Source: Streptomyces tibetensis | GTDB lineage: Bacteria > Actinomycetota > Actinomycetes > Streptomycetales > Streptomycetaceae | Assembly (NCBI RefSeq): GCF_007655005.1 | Contig: NZ_SZVW01000013.1 | Coordinates: 186,001 to 250,000 of the forward strand | Direction of reading: 5' to 3' | DNA: 64,000 nt | Part shown: in pieces, positions 7,939 through 15,544 of the stretch | Layout: each line of letters begins with the position of its first letter | Numbering within the stretch: the first letter of the stretch is position 1 | Translations under genes and position numbers: made by a program | Notes under the pieces: generated by a model | Told to the model about the DNA's origin: nothing | The model's database searches: none | Seen by the model: the letters and a program-made list of their open reading frames with translations, nothing else

Positions 7939-8745
7939 ATGAGCGCTCTCTCCTTCAAGGTCCTCGACCTCGACTTCCCCGCCGGCAGCAAGAACAAGAC
8001 CGCCACCCTCGTCACCGGCGAGAACGAGGCACTCCTCGTGGACGCCGCGTTCACCCGCGCCGACGGGCACCGCCTGGCCGCCGAGATCCTCGACTCCGGC
8101 AAGGAGCTGACCACCGTCTTCGTCAGCCACGGCGACCCCGACTTCTACTTCGGCGCCGAGGTCCTCGCCGACGCCTTCCCGGAGGCGAAGTTCGTCGCCA
8201 CCCCGATCGTCATCGAGCACATCCGGCACTCCTACGAGGGCAAGCTCAAGGCATGGGCGGCCGTGGGCGAGAACCTGCCGACCCGCCTCGTCGACCTGGA
8301 GCCCCTGACCGGCGACCTCACCCTCGAGGGAAACCGTTTCGAGCTCAAGGGCGGCCCGGCCGATCTCCCCGACCGGCACTACCTGTGGCAGGCCGGGCAT
8401 CGCGCGATCCTGGGTGGTGTGCTGCTCTTCCAGCAGGAGCACGTCTGGGTCGCCGACACCCCGACCCCAGGTGACCGTTCCGCGTGGATCGGCCTGCTCG
8501 ACGAGATGGCCGGCCTGCAGCCGGAGCTCGTCGTCCCCGGACACCGTCTGCCCGGCGCTCCCGCCGACGCCTCCGCCATCACCGCCACCCGCGAGTACCT
8601 CGTCGCTTTCGAGGAGGAGCTCGGGAAGGCGGCCGACGGTGCCGCGCTGACCGACGCCCTCGTCAAGCGCTACCCCGACAACGGCATGCTGATCGCCGCC
8701 CAGATCGGCGCGAAGGTCGCCAAGGGCGAAATGCAGTGGGGCTGA
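7939..8745 (+). CDS. Metallo-beta-lactamase-fold hydrolase with degenerate first metal motif
   Basis: A 268-residue MBL-fold protein, ATG start with AAGGA 8 bases upstream. The expected HxHxDH motif after strand 4 reads SHGDPDFYFG, keeping the first His and an Asp but losing the second and third His. Downstream, ADTPTPGDRSAWIGLLDEM and LVVPGHRLP retain the Asp and the final His positions of the fold. It may therefore bind one metal or none. The gene is two bases from the SnoaL-like gene, so the two are surely cotranscribed. Relatives include lactonases and arylsulfatase-like hydrolases, but the changed motif argues against transferring a function. Confidence 0.8.
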   Translation: MSALSFKVLDLDFPAGSKNKTATLVTGENEALLVDAAFTRADGHRLAAEILDSGKELTTVFVSHGDPDFYFGAEVLADAFPEAKFVATPIVIEHIRHSYEGKLKAWAAVGENLPTRLVDLEPLTGDLTLEGNRFELKGGPADLPDRHYLWQAGHRAILGGVLLFQQEHVWVADTPTPGDRSAWIGLLDEMAGLQPELVVPGHRLPGAPADASAITATREYLVAFEEELGKAADGAALTDALVKRYPDNGMLIAAQIGAKVAKGEMQWG

Positions 8746-8747
8746 CG

Positions 8748-9158
8748 ATGAGCGACTTCACCACCTCCACCGCCCCCGCCGACGTCGTACGCCGCCAGTA
8801 CCTGGCCTCCGCGGCCGGTGGCCTGGCAGCCCTGCGTGCCACACTCGCCCCCGACGTGGAGTGGACGGAGATGGCCGGCTTCCCCCTCGCCGGCACCTAC
8901 CGCACCCCCGAAGGCGTCACCTCCAACGTGATGGAGAAGCTCGGCCAGGACTGGGACGACTGGGCGGCCCACGACGACACCTATGTCGTCGACGGCGAGA
9001 ACGTCGTCGTCCTCGCCCGGTACACCGCGACCCACAAGGGCACGGGCAAGCCGATCGACGTCCGGGTGGCTCATCACTTCGTGGTGCGCGGCGGCCTGAT
9101 CGTCCGCTTCGAACAGTTCACCGACACCGCGCTCGTCCGCGATGCCATGACCCCGTGA
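8748..9158 (+). CDS. SnoaL-like/NTF2-fold protein
   Basis: A 136-residue single-domain alpha+beta-barrel protein. The pattern VVRRQYLASAAGGLAALRATLAPDVEWTEM, with a curved sheet ending VRFEQFTDTALVRDAM, is typical of the SnoaL/ketosteroid-isomerase superfamily. It starts two bases after the metallo-beta-lactamase stop. Members catalyse cyclisation, isomerisation or hydrolysis inside a hydrophobic pocket, or simply bind ligands. The family call is reasonable; the reaction is not readable. Confidence 0.78.
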   Translation: MSDFTTSTAPADVVRRQYLASAAGGLAALRATLAPDVEWTEMAGFPLAGTYRTPEGVTSNVMEKLGQDWDDWAAHDDTYVVDGENVVVLARYTATHKGTGKPIDVRVAHHFVVRGGLIVRFEQFTDTALVRDAMTP

Positions 9159-9168
9159 GGCCTCTCTG

Positions 9169-9867
9169 ATGAACCCGACCGTCGTGCTGGTCCACGGTGC
9201 CATGCACACCCCGTGGATCTTCGACCCGCTGCGTGAGCGGCTCACCGCCCGCGGCATCGAGTCCCTCGCCGTGCAGCTGCCCAGCAGTAACCCCGACAGC
9301 ACCGCCGCCCAAGGGCTGACCGAGGACGTCGCGGTGCTCCGTGCCGCCGTCGAGGCAGTCGCGGGGTCCGTCGTCCTCGCCGCCCACTCCTACGGTGGTG
9401 TTCCCGCCACCTGGATCGCCGCCGAGTCGGACCAGGTCGTCGAACTGGTCTACATCGCCGCGTTCGCCCTGGAGCCGGGCACCTCGATGATGGAGTGGAT
9501 GGGCGGCGACTTCCCGCCCACCTGGAACCACTCCCCGGACGGGCTCGCCGTCAAGGCGGGAGACGCGGAGGAGTCCATCTTCAGCGGCGTAGACCCCGTC
9601 CTGACCGCCGAGGCCGTCAAGCGCCTCAACTGGCAGGGCATGCGCGCCTTCACCGAGAAGCTGGGCGCTGCGCCGGCGGACGTCCCGCTGACGTACGTGG
9701 TGGCCACCGGGGACCCGGCCCTGCCGCCCCCCGTCCAGGAGCAGTGGGCCGGCCGGGCCGCGCACATCCTGCGCGTCCCCTCGGGGCACTCCCCGCACCT
9801 GTCCCACCCCGACGAGGTAGCCGGCGTCCTCGCGGAAGCGGTGGCACGGGCCACGACCGGTGACTGA
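9169..9867 (+). CDS. Alpha/beta-fold hydrolase (esterase)
   Basis: A 232-residue alpha/beta hydrolase. The N-terminus VVLVHGAMHTPWIF is the oxyanion-hole strand-turn, AAHSYGG gives the nucleophile elbow GxSxG-like motif (Ser about residue 71), and SGHSPHLSHPDEV near residue 205 contains the catalytic His. The protein resembles the EstC/salicylate-esterase-like group that lacks a long cap. It is the last gene of the operon that starts at 7277, ten bases after the SnoaL-like gene and 23 bases before a 15-bp-stem terminator. It is probably cytoplasmic, as no signal peptide is present. Confidence 0.85.
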   Translation: MNPTVVLVHGAMHTPWIFDPLRERLTARGIESLAVQLPSSNPDSTAAQGLTEDVAVLRAAVEAVAGSVVLAAHSYGGVPATWIAAESDQVVELVYIAAFALEPGTSMMEWMGGDFPPTWNHSPDGLAVKAGDAEESIFSGVDPVLTAEAVKRLNWQGMRAFTEKLGAAPADVPLTYVVATGDPALPPPVQEQWAGRAAHILRVPSGHSPHLSHPDEVAGVLAEAVARATTGD

Positions 9868-9889
9868 CGTCGACCGGACCGGCCCCAAC

Positions 9890-9929
9890 GGCGGGTTCCC
9901 GGCGTTCACGGACGCCGGGAACCCGCCTT
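9890..9929 (+). terminator. Strong terminator, 15-bp perfect stem
   Basis: Arms 9890-9904 and 9913-9927 (GGCGGGTTCCCGGCG and its complement) with an 8-base loop and a short TT tail close the operon of 7277-9867. Confidence 0.85.
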
Positions 9930-10005
9930 CACTCATGTAGCCGATCATCGCCTTGGTCTTGTCCACCGCCTCGTCGGTGAGCGCAGCTGCCAAGCTGAGG
10001 GGCAT
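9930..10005 (-). pseudogene. Possible N-terminal remnant of a lost minus-strand gene
   Basis: On the minus strand an ATG at 10005 opens a protein-like stretch (SLAAALTDEAVDKTKAMIGY) that loses protein character where the terminator at 9929 begins. The segment LTDEAVDKxKAMIG is reminiscent of the start of MaoC/acyl-dehydratase proteins, but 24 residues are too few for certainty. No ribosome site is visible. An operator copy (10004-10018) overlaps its start. Confidence 0.25.
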
Positions 10006-10018
10006 TCATCCGATGTAT
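10004..10018. promoter_or_regulatory. Operator copy 1, ATACATCCGATGTAT family
   Basis: ATTCATCCGATGTAT is a near match to the 15-bp palindrome ATACATC-N-GATGTAT, whose other copies lie at 10193 and 10253. This upstream copy could allow looping, or control a lost divergent gene. Confidence 0.55.
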
Positions 10019-10192
10019 CGGACGCCGAGGACGTGACGCCGGCGTTGCCGGCGTTGACAGGACTCCGAACCTACCGATCTACGCGACATGAGCCGGTTCC
10101 GCTCACCCGCTCCCGCCCTTGCCCGGCACGCTCGTACGAGCTTCCAATGAGGTGTTCCGCCCCGGTCAAGGAGGCCACCGGCGCGTAGGGAA

Positions 10193-10267
10193 ATACATCC
10201 GAGGTATCCGTTGCCAGCGGGTTTCTCTTGCGTCTACAGTCACGCTGTAGTCATACATCCGATGACT
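10193..10267 (+). promoter_or_regulatory. Promoter of the L-fuconate operon with two operator copies
   Basis: Operator copy 2 (ATACATCCGAGGTAT, 10193-10207) lies just upstream of a possible -35 (TTGCCA, 10211-10216). A -10 (TACAGT, 10235-10240) overlaps a further dyad, CTACAG-N5-CTGTAG (10234-10250). Operator copy 3 (ATACATCCGATGACT, 10253-10267) lies just downstream. The rest of the 464-base gap (9868-10331) holds only the terminator, the gene remnant and copy 1. The spacing suits repression by a GntR- or IclR-type protein. The nearest GntR genes are remote (1988 and 39245). Confidence 0.6.
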
Positions 10268-10331
10268 GGGAGAGCACGGAAACCGGCCGTCGCCTCCCTC
10301 CGTGAACCGCCTGGGCAAGGGAAGGCCGCGA

Positions 10332-11183
10332 GTGAAACTGCTGAGGGTCGGCGCCACCGGCGAGGAGCGCCCAGCCGTCCGCACCGACGAGGGCCGGCTG
10401 CTGGACCTGTCCTCCGTGACCTCCGACATCGACGGCGCGTTCCTCGCCTCGGACGCTATCGACCGTGCCCGCGCCGCGGTCGCCGCGGGAAGCCTCCCCG
10501 CACTGGACGCCGACGGACTGCGGACCGGCCCGCCCGTCGCACGCCCCGGCAAGATCGTCTGCGTCGGGCTGAACTACCGGGACCACGCCGCCGAGACCGG
10601 TGCCGCGATCCCCGAGCGGCCGGTGGTGTTCATGAAGGACCCGGGGACCGTCGTCGGACCCTACGACCAGGTGCTCGTCCCGCGCGGCTCGGTGAAGACC
10701 GACTGGGAGGTCGAACTCGCGGTCGTCATCGGCCGCCGGGCCCGCTACCTGGACGGCCCGGAAGCCGCCCGGGCCGTCATCGCCGGATACGCGATCAGCC
10801 ATGACGTCTCGGAGCGGGAGTTCCAGCTGGAATACTCCTCGCAGTGGGACCTCGGCAAGTCCTGCGAGACCTTCAACCCGCTCGGACCGTGGCTGGTCAC
10901 CGCGGACGAGGTCGGCGATCCGCAGAACCTCGGGCTGCACCTCAGCGTCAACGGCGTGAAGAGGCAGAACGGACACACCCGGGACATGATCTTCCCGGTC
11001 GAGCACATCGTGGCCCATCTGAGCCAGTACATGGTCCTGGAGCCGGGCGACGTGATCAACACGGGTACGCCGGCCGGCGTGGCCCTCGGTCTGCCCGGCA
11101 CTCCCTACCTCCGCCCGGGCGACACCGTCGAACTCTCCGTCGACCGGCTCGGCAGCCAGCGCCAGACCTTCGGCCAAGCATGA
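10332..11183 (+). CDS. Fumarylacetoacetate hydrolase-family protein, probable 2,4-diketo-3-deoxy-L-fuconate hydrolase
   Basis: A 283-residue FAH-fold enzyme. The GTG at 10332 (VKLLRVG) is chosen over an ATG at 10302 because it follows GGGAAGG and matches usual lengths. The metal-binding Glu/Glu/Asp triad lies in KIVCVGLNYRDHAAE, SVKTDWEVELAVVIG and YAISHDVSEREFQ; TGTPAGVALG is the usual C-terminal signature. In the non-phosphorylating L-fucose pathway known from Xanthomonas campestris the last step splits 2,4-diketo-3-deoxy-L-fuconate into pyruvate and L-lactate. The next gene, an L-fuconate dehydratase, makes this role the best guess. Confidence 0.85.
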   Translation: MKLLRVGATGEERPAVRTDEGRLLDLSSVTSDIDGAFLASDAIDRARAAVAAGSLPALDADGLRTGPPVARPGKIVCVGLNYRDHAAETGAAIPERPVVFMKDPGTVVGPYDQVLVPRGSVKTDWEVELAVVIGRRARYLDGPEAARAVIAGYAISHDVSEREFQLEYSSQWDLGKSCETFNPLGPWLVTADEVGDPQNLGLHLSVNGVKRQNGHTRDMIFPVEHIVAHLSQYMVLEPGDVINTGTPAGVALGLPGTPYLRPGDTVELSVDRLGSQRQTFGQA

Positions 11184-11194
11184 AAGGCCCGCCC

Positions 11195-12532
11195 GTGACC
11201 GCCACCTCAGCCCGGATCACCGCGCTCGACACGTACGACGTCCGCTTCCCCACCTCACGGGAACTGGACGGCTCCGACGCGATGAACCCGGATCCCGACT
11301 ACTCCGCCGCCTACGTGGTGCTGCGCACCGACGCCGCTGACGGTCCGGAAGGCCACGGTTTCACCTTCACCATCGGGCGTGGCAACGACGTGCAGGTCGC
11401 CGCGATCGACGCCCTGCGGCACCATGTCGTGGGACGTTCCGTCGCGGAGCTCTGCGACGACCCGGGCTCGCTCAGCCGCGACCTGATCGGCGACAGCCAG
11501 CTCCGCTGGCTCGGCCCCGAGAAGGGCGTGATGCACATGGCCATCGGCGCCGTGGTCAACGCGGTGTGGGACCTGGCCGCCAAGCGCGCCGGGCAGCCGC
11601 TGTGGCGCCTGCTCGCCCACGCCGAACCCGAGTGGCTCGTCTCCCAGGTCGACTTCCGGTACCTCACCGACGCCCTCACCCCCGAGGAGGCCCTCGCCCT
11701 CCTGCGCAACGGCCGTGCGGGGCTCGCCGACCGCGAGGTGACGCTGCTGGAGCGCGGCTATCCGGGCTACACCACGTCCCCGGGCTGGCTCGGATACCCG
11801 GACGACAAGCTCACCCGGCTTGCCGAGCAGGCGGTCGACGACGGGTTCACCCAGATCAAGCTCAAGGTCGGCGCCGACCTCGGCGACGACATCCGGCGCC
11901 TGCGCACCGCCCGGGCGGCCGTCGGCGACGGCATCCGCATCGCCATCGACGCCAACCAGCGGTGGGGCGTGGCCGAGGCGATCCAATGGGTCACCGCACT
12001 CGCCGAGTTCAGGCCTTACTGGATCGAGGAGCCCACCAGCCCCGACGACATCCTCGGACACGCCGCCGTGCGCCGGGCGGTCGGCCCCGTCAAGGTCGCC
12101 ACCGGCGAACACGTGCAGAACCGTGTCGTCTTCAAGCAGCTCCTCCAGGCCGATGCCCTCGACGTGCTGCAGATCGACGCGGCCCGGGTCGGCGGGGTGA
12201 ACGAGAACCTGGCGATCCTGCTGCTCGCCGCGAAGTTCGGGGTGCCGGTGTGTCCGCACGCCGGAGGCGTGGGACTGTGCGAGCTGGTACAGCACCTGTC
12301 CATGTTCGACTACCTCGCCCTGTCCGGCACGACCGAGGACCGGGCCATCGAGTACGTCGACCACCTCCACCAGCACTTCGACGTGCCCGTGGTCGTGCGC
12401 GGCGGGCACTACACAGCCCCCCTCGATCCGGGCTTCTCCGCCACCATGCGTGAGGAGTCCATCGCCGCCTACCACTTCCCGGACGGAACTTTCTGGGCCG
12501 CCGACCGCGCCCGGCAGGAGAGTGACACATGA
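11195..12532 (+). CDS. L-fuconate dehydratase (enolase superfamily)
   Basis: A 445-residue member of the mandelate-racemase/enolase superfamily. The GTG at 11195 with AAAGG 7 bases upstream is preferred; an ATG at 11180 overlapping the previous stop lacks a ribosome site. The start RITALDTYDVRFPTSRELDG and its continuation are characteristic of L-fuconate dehydratases. Catalytic features are IKLKVG (KxK), IDANQRW (metal Asp), WIEEPTSPDD (metal Glu) and ATGEHVQNR (metal Glu), with His in CPHAGGVGL. It removes water from L-fuconate to give 2-keto-3-deoxy-L-fuconate. The following SDR overlaps its stop (ATGA). Confidence 0.92.
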   Translation: MTATSARITALDTYDVRFPTSRELDGSDAMNPDPDYSAAYVVLRTDAADGPEGHGFTFTIGRGNDVQVAAIDALRHHVVGRSVAELCDDPGSLSRDLIGDSQLRWLGPEKGVMHMAIGAVVNAVWDLAAKRAGQPLWRLLAHAEPEWLVSQVDFRYLTDALTPEEALALLRNGRAGLADREVTLLERGYPGYTTSPGWLGYPDDKLTRLAEQAVDDGFTQIKLKVGADLGDDIRRLRTARAAVGDGIRIAIDANQRWGVAEAIQWVTALAEFRPYWIEEPTSPDDILGHAAVRRAVGPVKVATGEHVQNRVVFKQLLQADALDVLQIDAARVGGVNENLAILLLAAKFGVPVCPHAGGVGLCELVQHLSMFDYLALSGTTEDRAIEYVDHLHQHFDVPVVVRGGHYTAPLDPGFSATMREESIAAYHFPDGTFWAADRARQESDT

Positions 12533-13287
12533 GCGAACTGTCAGGACTCAGGGCCCTCGTCACCGGCGGCGCTTCCGGCATCGGGCTCGCCACCGCACGC
12601 GCGCTGGCCGGGCGGGGCGCGGCGGTGGCCGTGCTCGACCTCGAAGCGTCCGGGGTGCCCGAACCGCTGTACCCCGTCAAGGCCGACGTCCGGGACGACA
12701 CGTCGGTACGCCTCGCCGTGGAGGAAGCGGCCACGCGCCTCGGCGGCCTCGACATCCTCGTCAACAACGCCGGCACCGGAGCCATCGGCACCGTCGAGGA
12801 CAACCCCGACGAAGAATGGCACCGCGTCATGGACGTCAACGTCCTCGGCATCGTGCGCACCACCCGCGCCGCCCTGCCCCATCTTCGGCGCTCGGCGCAC
12901 GCGGCGATCGTCAACACCTGCTCGATCGGCGCCACCGCCGGCCTCCCACAGCGCGCCCTCTACTGCGCCAGCAAGGGCGCGGTCCTGTCGCTGACCCTCT
13001 CCATGGCCGCCGACCACGTCCGCGAAGGCATCCGCGTCAACTGCGTCAACCCCGGTACCGCCGACACCCCTTGGGTGGCGCGGCTCCTGGACGCCGCCGA
13101 CGATCCCCAGGCCGAACGTGCCGCTCTGAACGCCCGTCAGCCGATGGGGCGCCTGGTCACCGCGGACGAGGTCGCCGCCGCAATCGTCTACCTGGCGTCT
13201 CCGGCCGCCGCTTCCGTGACCGGTACGGCCCTCGCCGTCGACGGCGGCATGCAGGGGCTAAGGCTCCGCCCGGCGGCCGGCTCATGA
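12529..13287 (+). CDS. SDR dehydrogenase, probable 2-keto-3-deoxy-L-fuconate dehydrogenase
   Basis: A 252-residue classical SDR with TGGASGIGLATARAL at the N-terminus, NNAGTGAIG, and the catalytic YCASKGAVL. Asp in AVLDLEA after strand 2 indicates NAD rather than NADP preference. It overlaps its neighbours on both sides (ATGA with the dehydratase, and at 13284 with the aldo/keto reductase). In the oxidative L-fucose route this enzyme type oxidises C4 of 2-keto-3-deoxy-L-fuconate to the diketo acid used by the FAH-family hydrolase at the start of the operon. The role is inferred from context. Confidence 0.85.
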   Translation: MSELSGLRALVTGGASGIGLATARALAGRGAAVAVLDLEASGVPEPLYPVKADVRDDTSVRLAVEEAATRLGGLDILVNNAGTGAIGTVEDNPDEEWHRVMDVNVLGIVRTTRAALPHLRRSAHAAIVNTCSIGATAGLPQRALYCASKGAVLSLTLSMAADHVREGIRVNCVNPGTADTPWVARLLDAADDPQAERAALNARQPMGRLVTADEVAAAIVYLASPAAASVTGTALAVDGGMQGLRLRPAAGS

Positions 13288-14294
13288 AGACGGCGACGCT
13301 GGGCAGCACCGGTGTCCGGGTCACCGAGCTGTCGTTCGGGGCCGCGGGGATCGGCAACCTCTACCGCCCGATCACCGACGAGGCGGCCCTCGCCACGGTC
13401 GACGCAGCCTGGGACGCGGGCATCCGCACCTTCGACACCGCGCCCCACTACGGGCTGGGCCTGTCCGAGCGCCGCCTGGGCGCGGCACTGCGTGACCGCC
13501 CCCGGGACACGTACACCGTGTCCACCAAGGTCGGGCGGCTGCTGGAGCCGGACCCGCGGGGCGGCCGGGGCGACGACCTGGCGCACGGCTTCGCCGTGTC
13601 CGACACCCACCGGCGCGTCTGGGACTTCAGCGCCGACGGGGTGCTGCGCTCCCTGGAAGCGAGCCTGCAACGCCTCGGCCTCGACCGCGTCGACGTGGCC
13701 CTGCTGCACGACCCCGACGACCACGCCGACCAGGCGCTGCGCGAGGCGTATCCGGCGCTGGAGCGGCTGCGCGACGAAGGTGTGATCGGGGCGATCGGCG
13801 TCGGGATGAACCAGTGCGCGCTGCCCGCCCGCTTCCTGCGGGAGACCGACATCGACGTCGTCCTGCTCGCCGGCCGCTACACGCTGCTCGAACAGCAGGG
13901 CCTCGCCGAGATGCTGCCGGAGGCCTCCGCTCGCGGCAGGAGCGTCGTCATCGGCGGGGTCTTCAACTCGGGGCTGCTGATCGCTCCGGAGCCCGGCGCG
14001 ATGTACGACTACGCGCCCGCCCCGCAACCGGTGCTCGACCGCGCGCTGCGGCTGAAGGCCGTCGCCGAACGTCACGGCGTGCCGCTGCGAAGCGCCGCCC
14101 TGCACTTCCCCTACGGGCACCCCGCGGTCGCGAGTGTCCTGACCGGGGCCCGCTTCGTCGACGAGGTGCGCGACACAGTGGAGCAGCTGCGGCACCCGGT
14201 CCCGGCCGCCCTCTGGGACGATCTGCGCGCCGAGGGACTGCTGGCCCCGGACACGCCGACCCCCGCCGGCACGCCGTCGGAGAGGTCGCCATGA
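13284..14294 (+). CDS. Aldo/keto reductase, probable L-fucose (aldose 1-) dehydrogenase
   Basis: A 336-residue AKR with a TIM barrel. The catalytic tetrad is visible in GIRTFDTAPHYGLGLSER (Asp and Tyr), VSTKVGRLL (Lys) and ALLHDPDDH (His). The GxGLSERRLGAAL pattern is typical of D-threo-aldose/L-fucose 1-dehydrogenases, which oxidise the pyranose to the lactone with NAD(P). A close paralogue lies at 31317-32369 in the second deoxysugar operon. It starts inside the SDR stop. An ATG overlapping its own stop (14291) suggests that another gene once followed, but the sequence now runs into a broken GH2 gene. Confidence 0.88.
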   Translation: MKTATLGSTGVRVTELSFGAAGIGNLYRPITDEAALATVDAAWDAGIRTFDTAPHYGLGLSERRLGAALRDRPRDTYTVSTKVGRLLEPDPRGGRGDDLAHGFAVSDTHRRVWDFSADGVLRSLEASLQRLGLDRVDVALLHDPDDHADQALREAYPALERLRDEGVIGAIGVGMNQCALPARFLRETDIDVVLLAGRYTLLEQQGLAEMLPEASARGRSVVIGGVFNSGLLIAPEPGAMYDYAPAPQPVLDRALRLKAVAERHGVPLRSAALHFPYGHPAVASVLTGARFVDEVRDTVEQLRHPVPAALWDDLRAEGLLAPDTPTPAGTPSERSP

Positions 14295-15318
14295 GTGACG
14301 ATCCGCTCCGGGCGTCGGCGGCGGTGGTCAGCCGCCCGGTCGCCCTTGCCGTCGGTGGCCGGGTAGAACTTCTCGCCCGGCCGCAGCAGACCCCGGCCGA
14401 TGCGGCTGACGTTGGCCGGCGCGCGGTACATCTCGCCGTAGAGGTCGACGTAGCGGGCCATGCGGTCGCGTCGTAGTGGATGGGCCGCGAGGGGTCCCGT
14501 TCGCGGATCCAGGCGGCCATCGCTTCGAGATTGCGGCCGTCGCCGGCTTCGTTGCCCAGCGACCAGGAGATGACGCCGGCGTGGTTCTTGTCGCGTTCCA
14601 CGGTCCGCACGGCGCGGTCCAGATAGGCCTCACGCCACCGAGGGTCGTCGGACGGGTTGCCCAGCCAGGGGTGTGGTTTCGTCATCTCGAACCCGTGGGT
14701 CTCCAGGTCGCACTCGACCATGACCCACAGGCCGTACTCGTCGCACAGATCGAGGAACGCCGGGTGGGGCGGGCAGTGCGAGGTGCGTACGGCGTTGATG
14801 TCGTGCCGCTTCATCGACAGCACGTCGTCGCGCATGTCGTCCACGGTGACGCAGCGGCCACGGTCGGGATGGAACTCGTGCCGGTTGATACCGCGCAGGA
14901 CCACCCGGCGGCCGTTGACGGTCAGGATGCGACCCGCGCGCAGGATTCCACTCCCTCGAAGCGCACCACGGCGGGCGTGCCCGCCACGACTCGGGCAGGT
15001 CGAAGACACGGTGGTGATCACCGGTCGGGTTCTCGTCGGGGACGTACGGGGGATCCAGGGGGATGGGGTGGGGATGTTCAGGTACACGGGCTTGCCGTAG
15101 CCGTGCAACTGCCAGTGGGCGGGGACGGGCAGCCGGTCCCATTCCCCGTCGTGGAAAGCGGGAAGCTCCAAGCCGTCCGTTCCGTCGAGTTCGGTGGGCG
15201 AGAAGCGGAAGGCCCAGAGACCGTTCAGGTCGATCCTCGGGGCGCTCGAGGAGAAGGCGGATCGTGGGGTCGTCCTGCCGTAGCCGGGGGAGAGGTCCTC
15301 GAAGTAACGCGGGGGCAT
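14295..15318 (-). pseudogene. Beta-galactosidase (GH2) remnant, frameshifted and internally deleted
   Basis: The minus strand preserves a GH2 N-terminus (MPPRYFEDLSPGYG..., VPAHWQLHGYGKPVYLNIP) up to about 15085. It then continues in a second frame (DPPYVPDENPTGDHHRVFDL) and in a third (AVVRFEGVESCARV, about 14975). After a jump of some 200 residues by comparison with LacZ, it resumes with TVNGRRVVLRGINRHEFHP, CDEYGLWVMVE and the acid/base region SWSLGNEAGDG, and shifts frame again at ARYVDLYGEMY (about 14460). The nucleophile region and the C-terminal domains are missing. At least three frame changes plus an internal and a 3' deletion make it non-functional. The LacI gene that once may have controlled it is divergent. 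Confidence 0.85.
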
Positions 15319-15452
15319 AACGCTCCGTTTGACGCGTTGCGAAAGTATCGCGAGCGGCCGTGATGTCGAAGGTGCCCTGCGAGAAACGTCGTGATCGGCT
15401 TTGTTCCTGGTCAGGCCGGTCTCTGTGGTGTGTTTCGTAGCCGCTGCCGATT

Positions 15453-15476
15453 ACGAAAGTCCGGGTATGCTTTCGT
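15453..15476. promoter_or_regulatory. Inverted repeat ACGAAAG-N10-CTTTCGT upstream of the LacI gene
   Basis: Seven-base perfect arms lie 69 bases before the lacI-type start. A related half-site, GCGAAAG (15340-15346), lies just upstream of the GH2 remnant on the other side of this divergent gap. The wide spacing is unusual for LacI, so this could be two half-sites. It is a candidate operator only. Confidence 0.4.
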
Positions 15477-15544
15477 GACCCCCCGGGGTCGCGCGGGGGG
15501 TGCCGGAATGACGGCCTCACCGGGCGAGGGATGGGAAAGGCAAC

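Noticed and set aside
10844..12532. Upstream extension of the fuconate dehydratase frame to 10844
   Set aside because: The extension is antisense-like filler overlapping the FAH gene in another frame; the family start lies at 11195.
14291..14476. Plus-strand ORF of 61 codons starting in the overlap with the aldo/keto reductase stop
   Set aside because: Its sequence is the antisense of the GH2 remnant; only the start position may be an echo of a lost gene.
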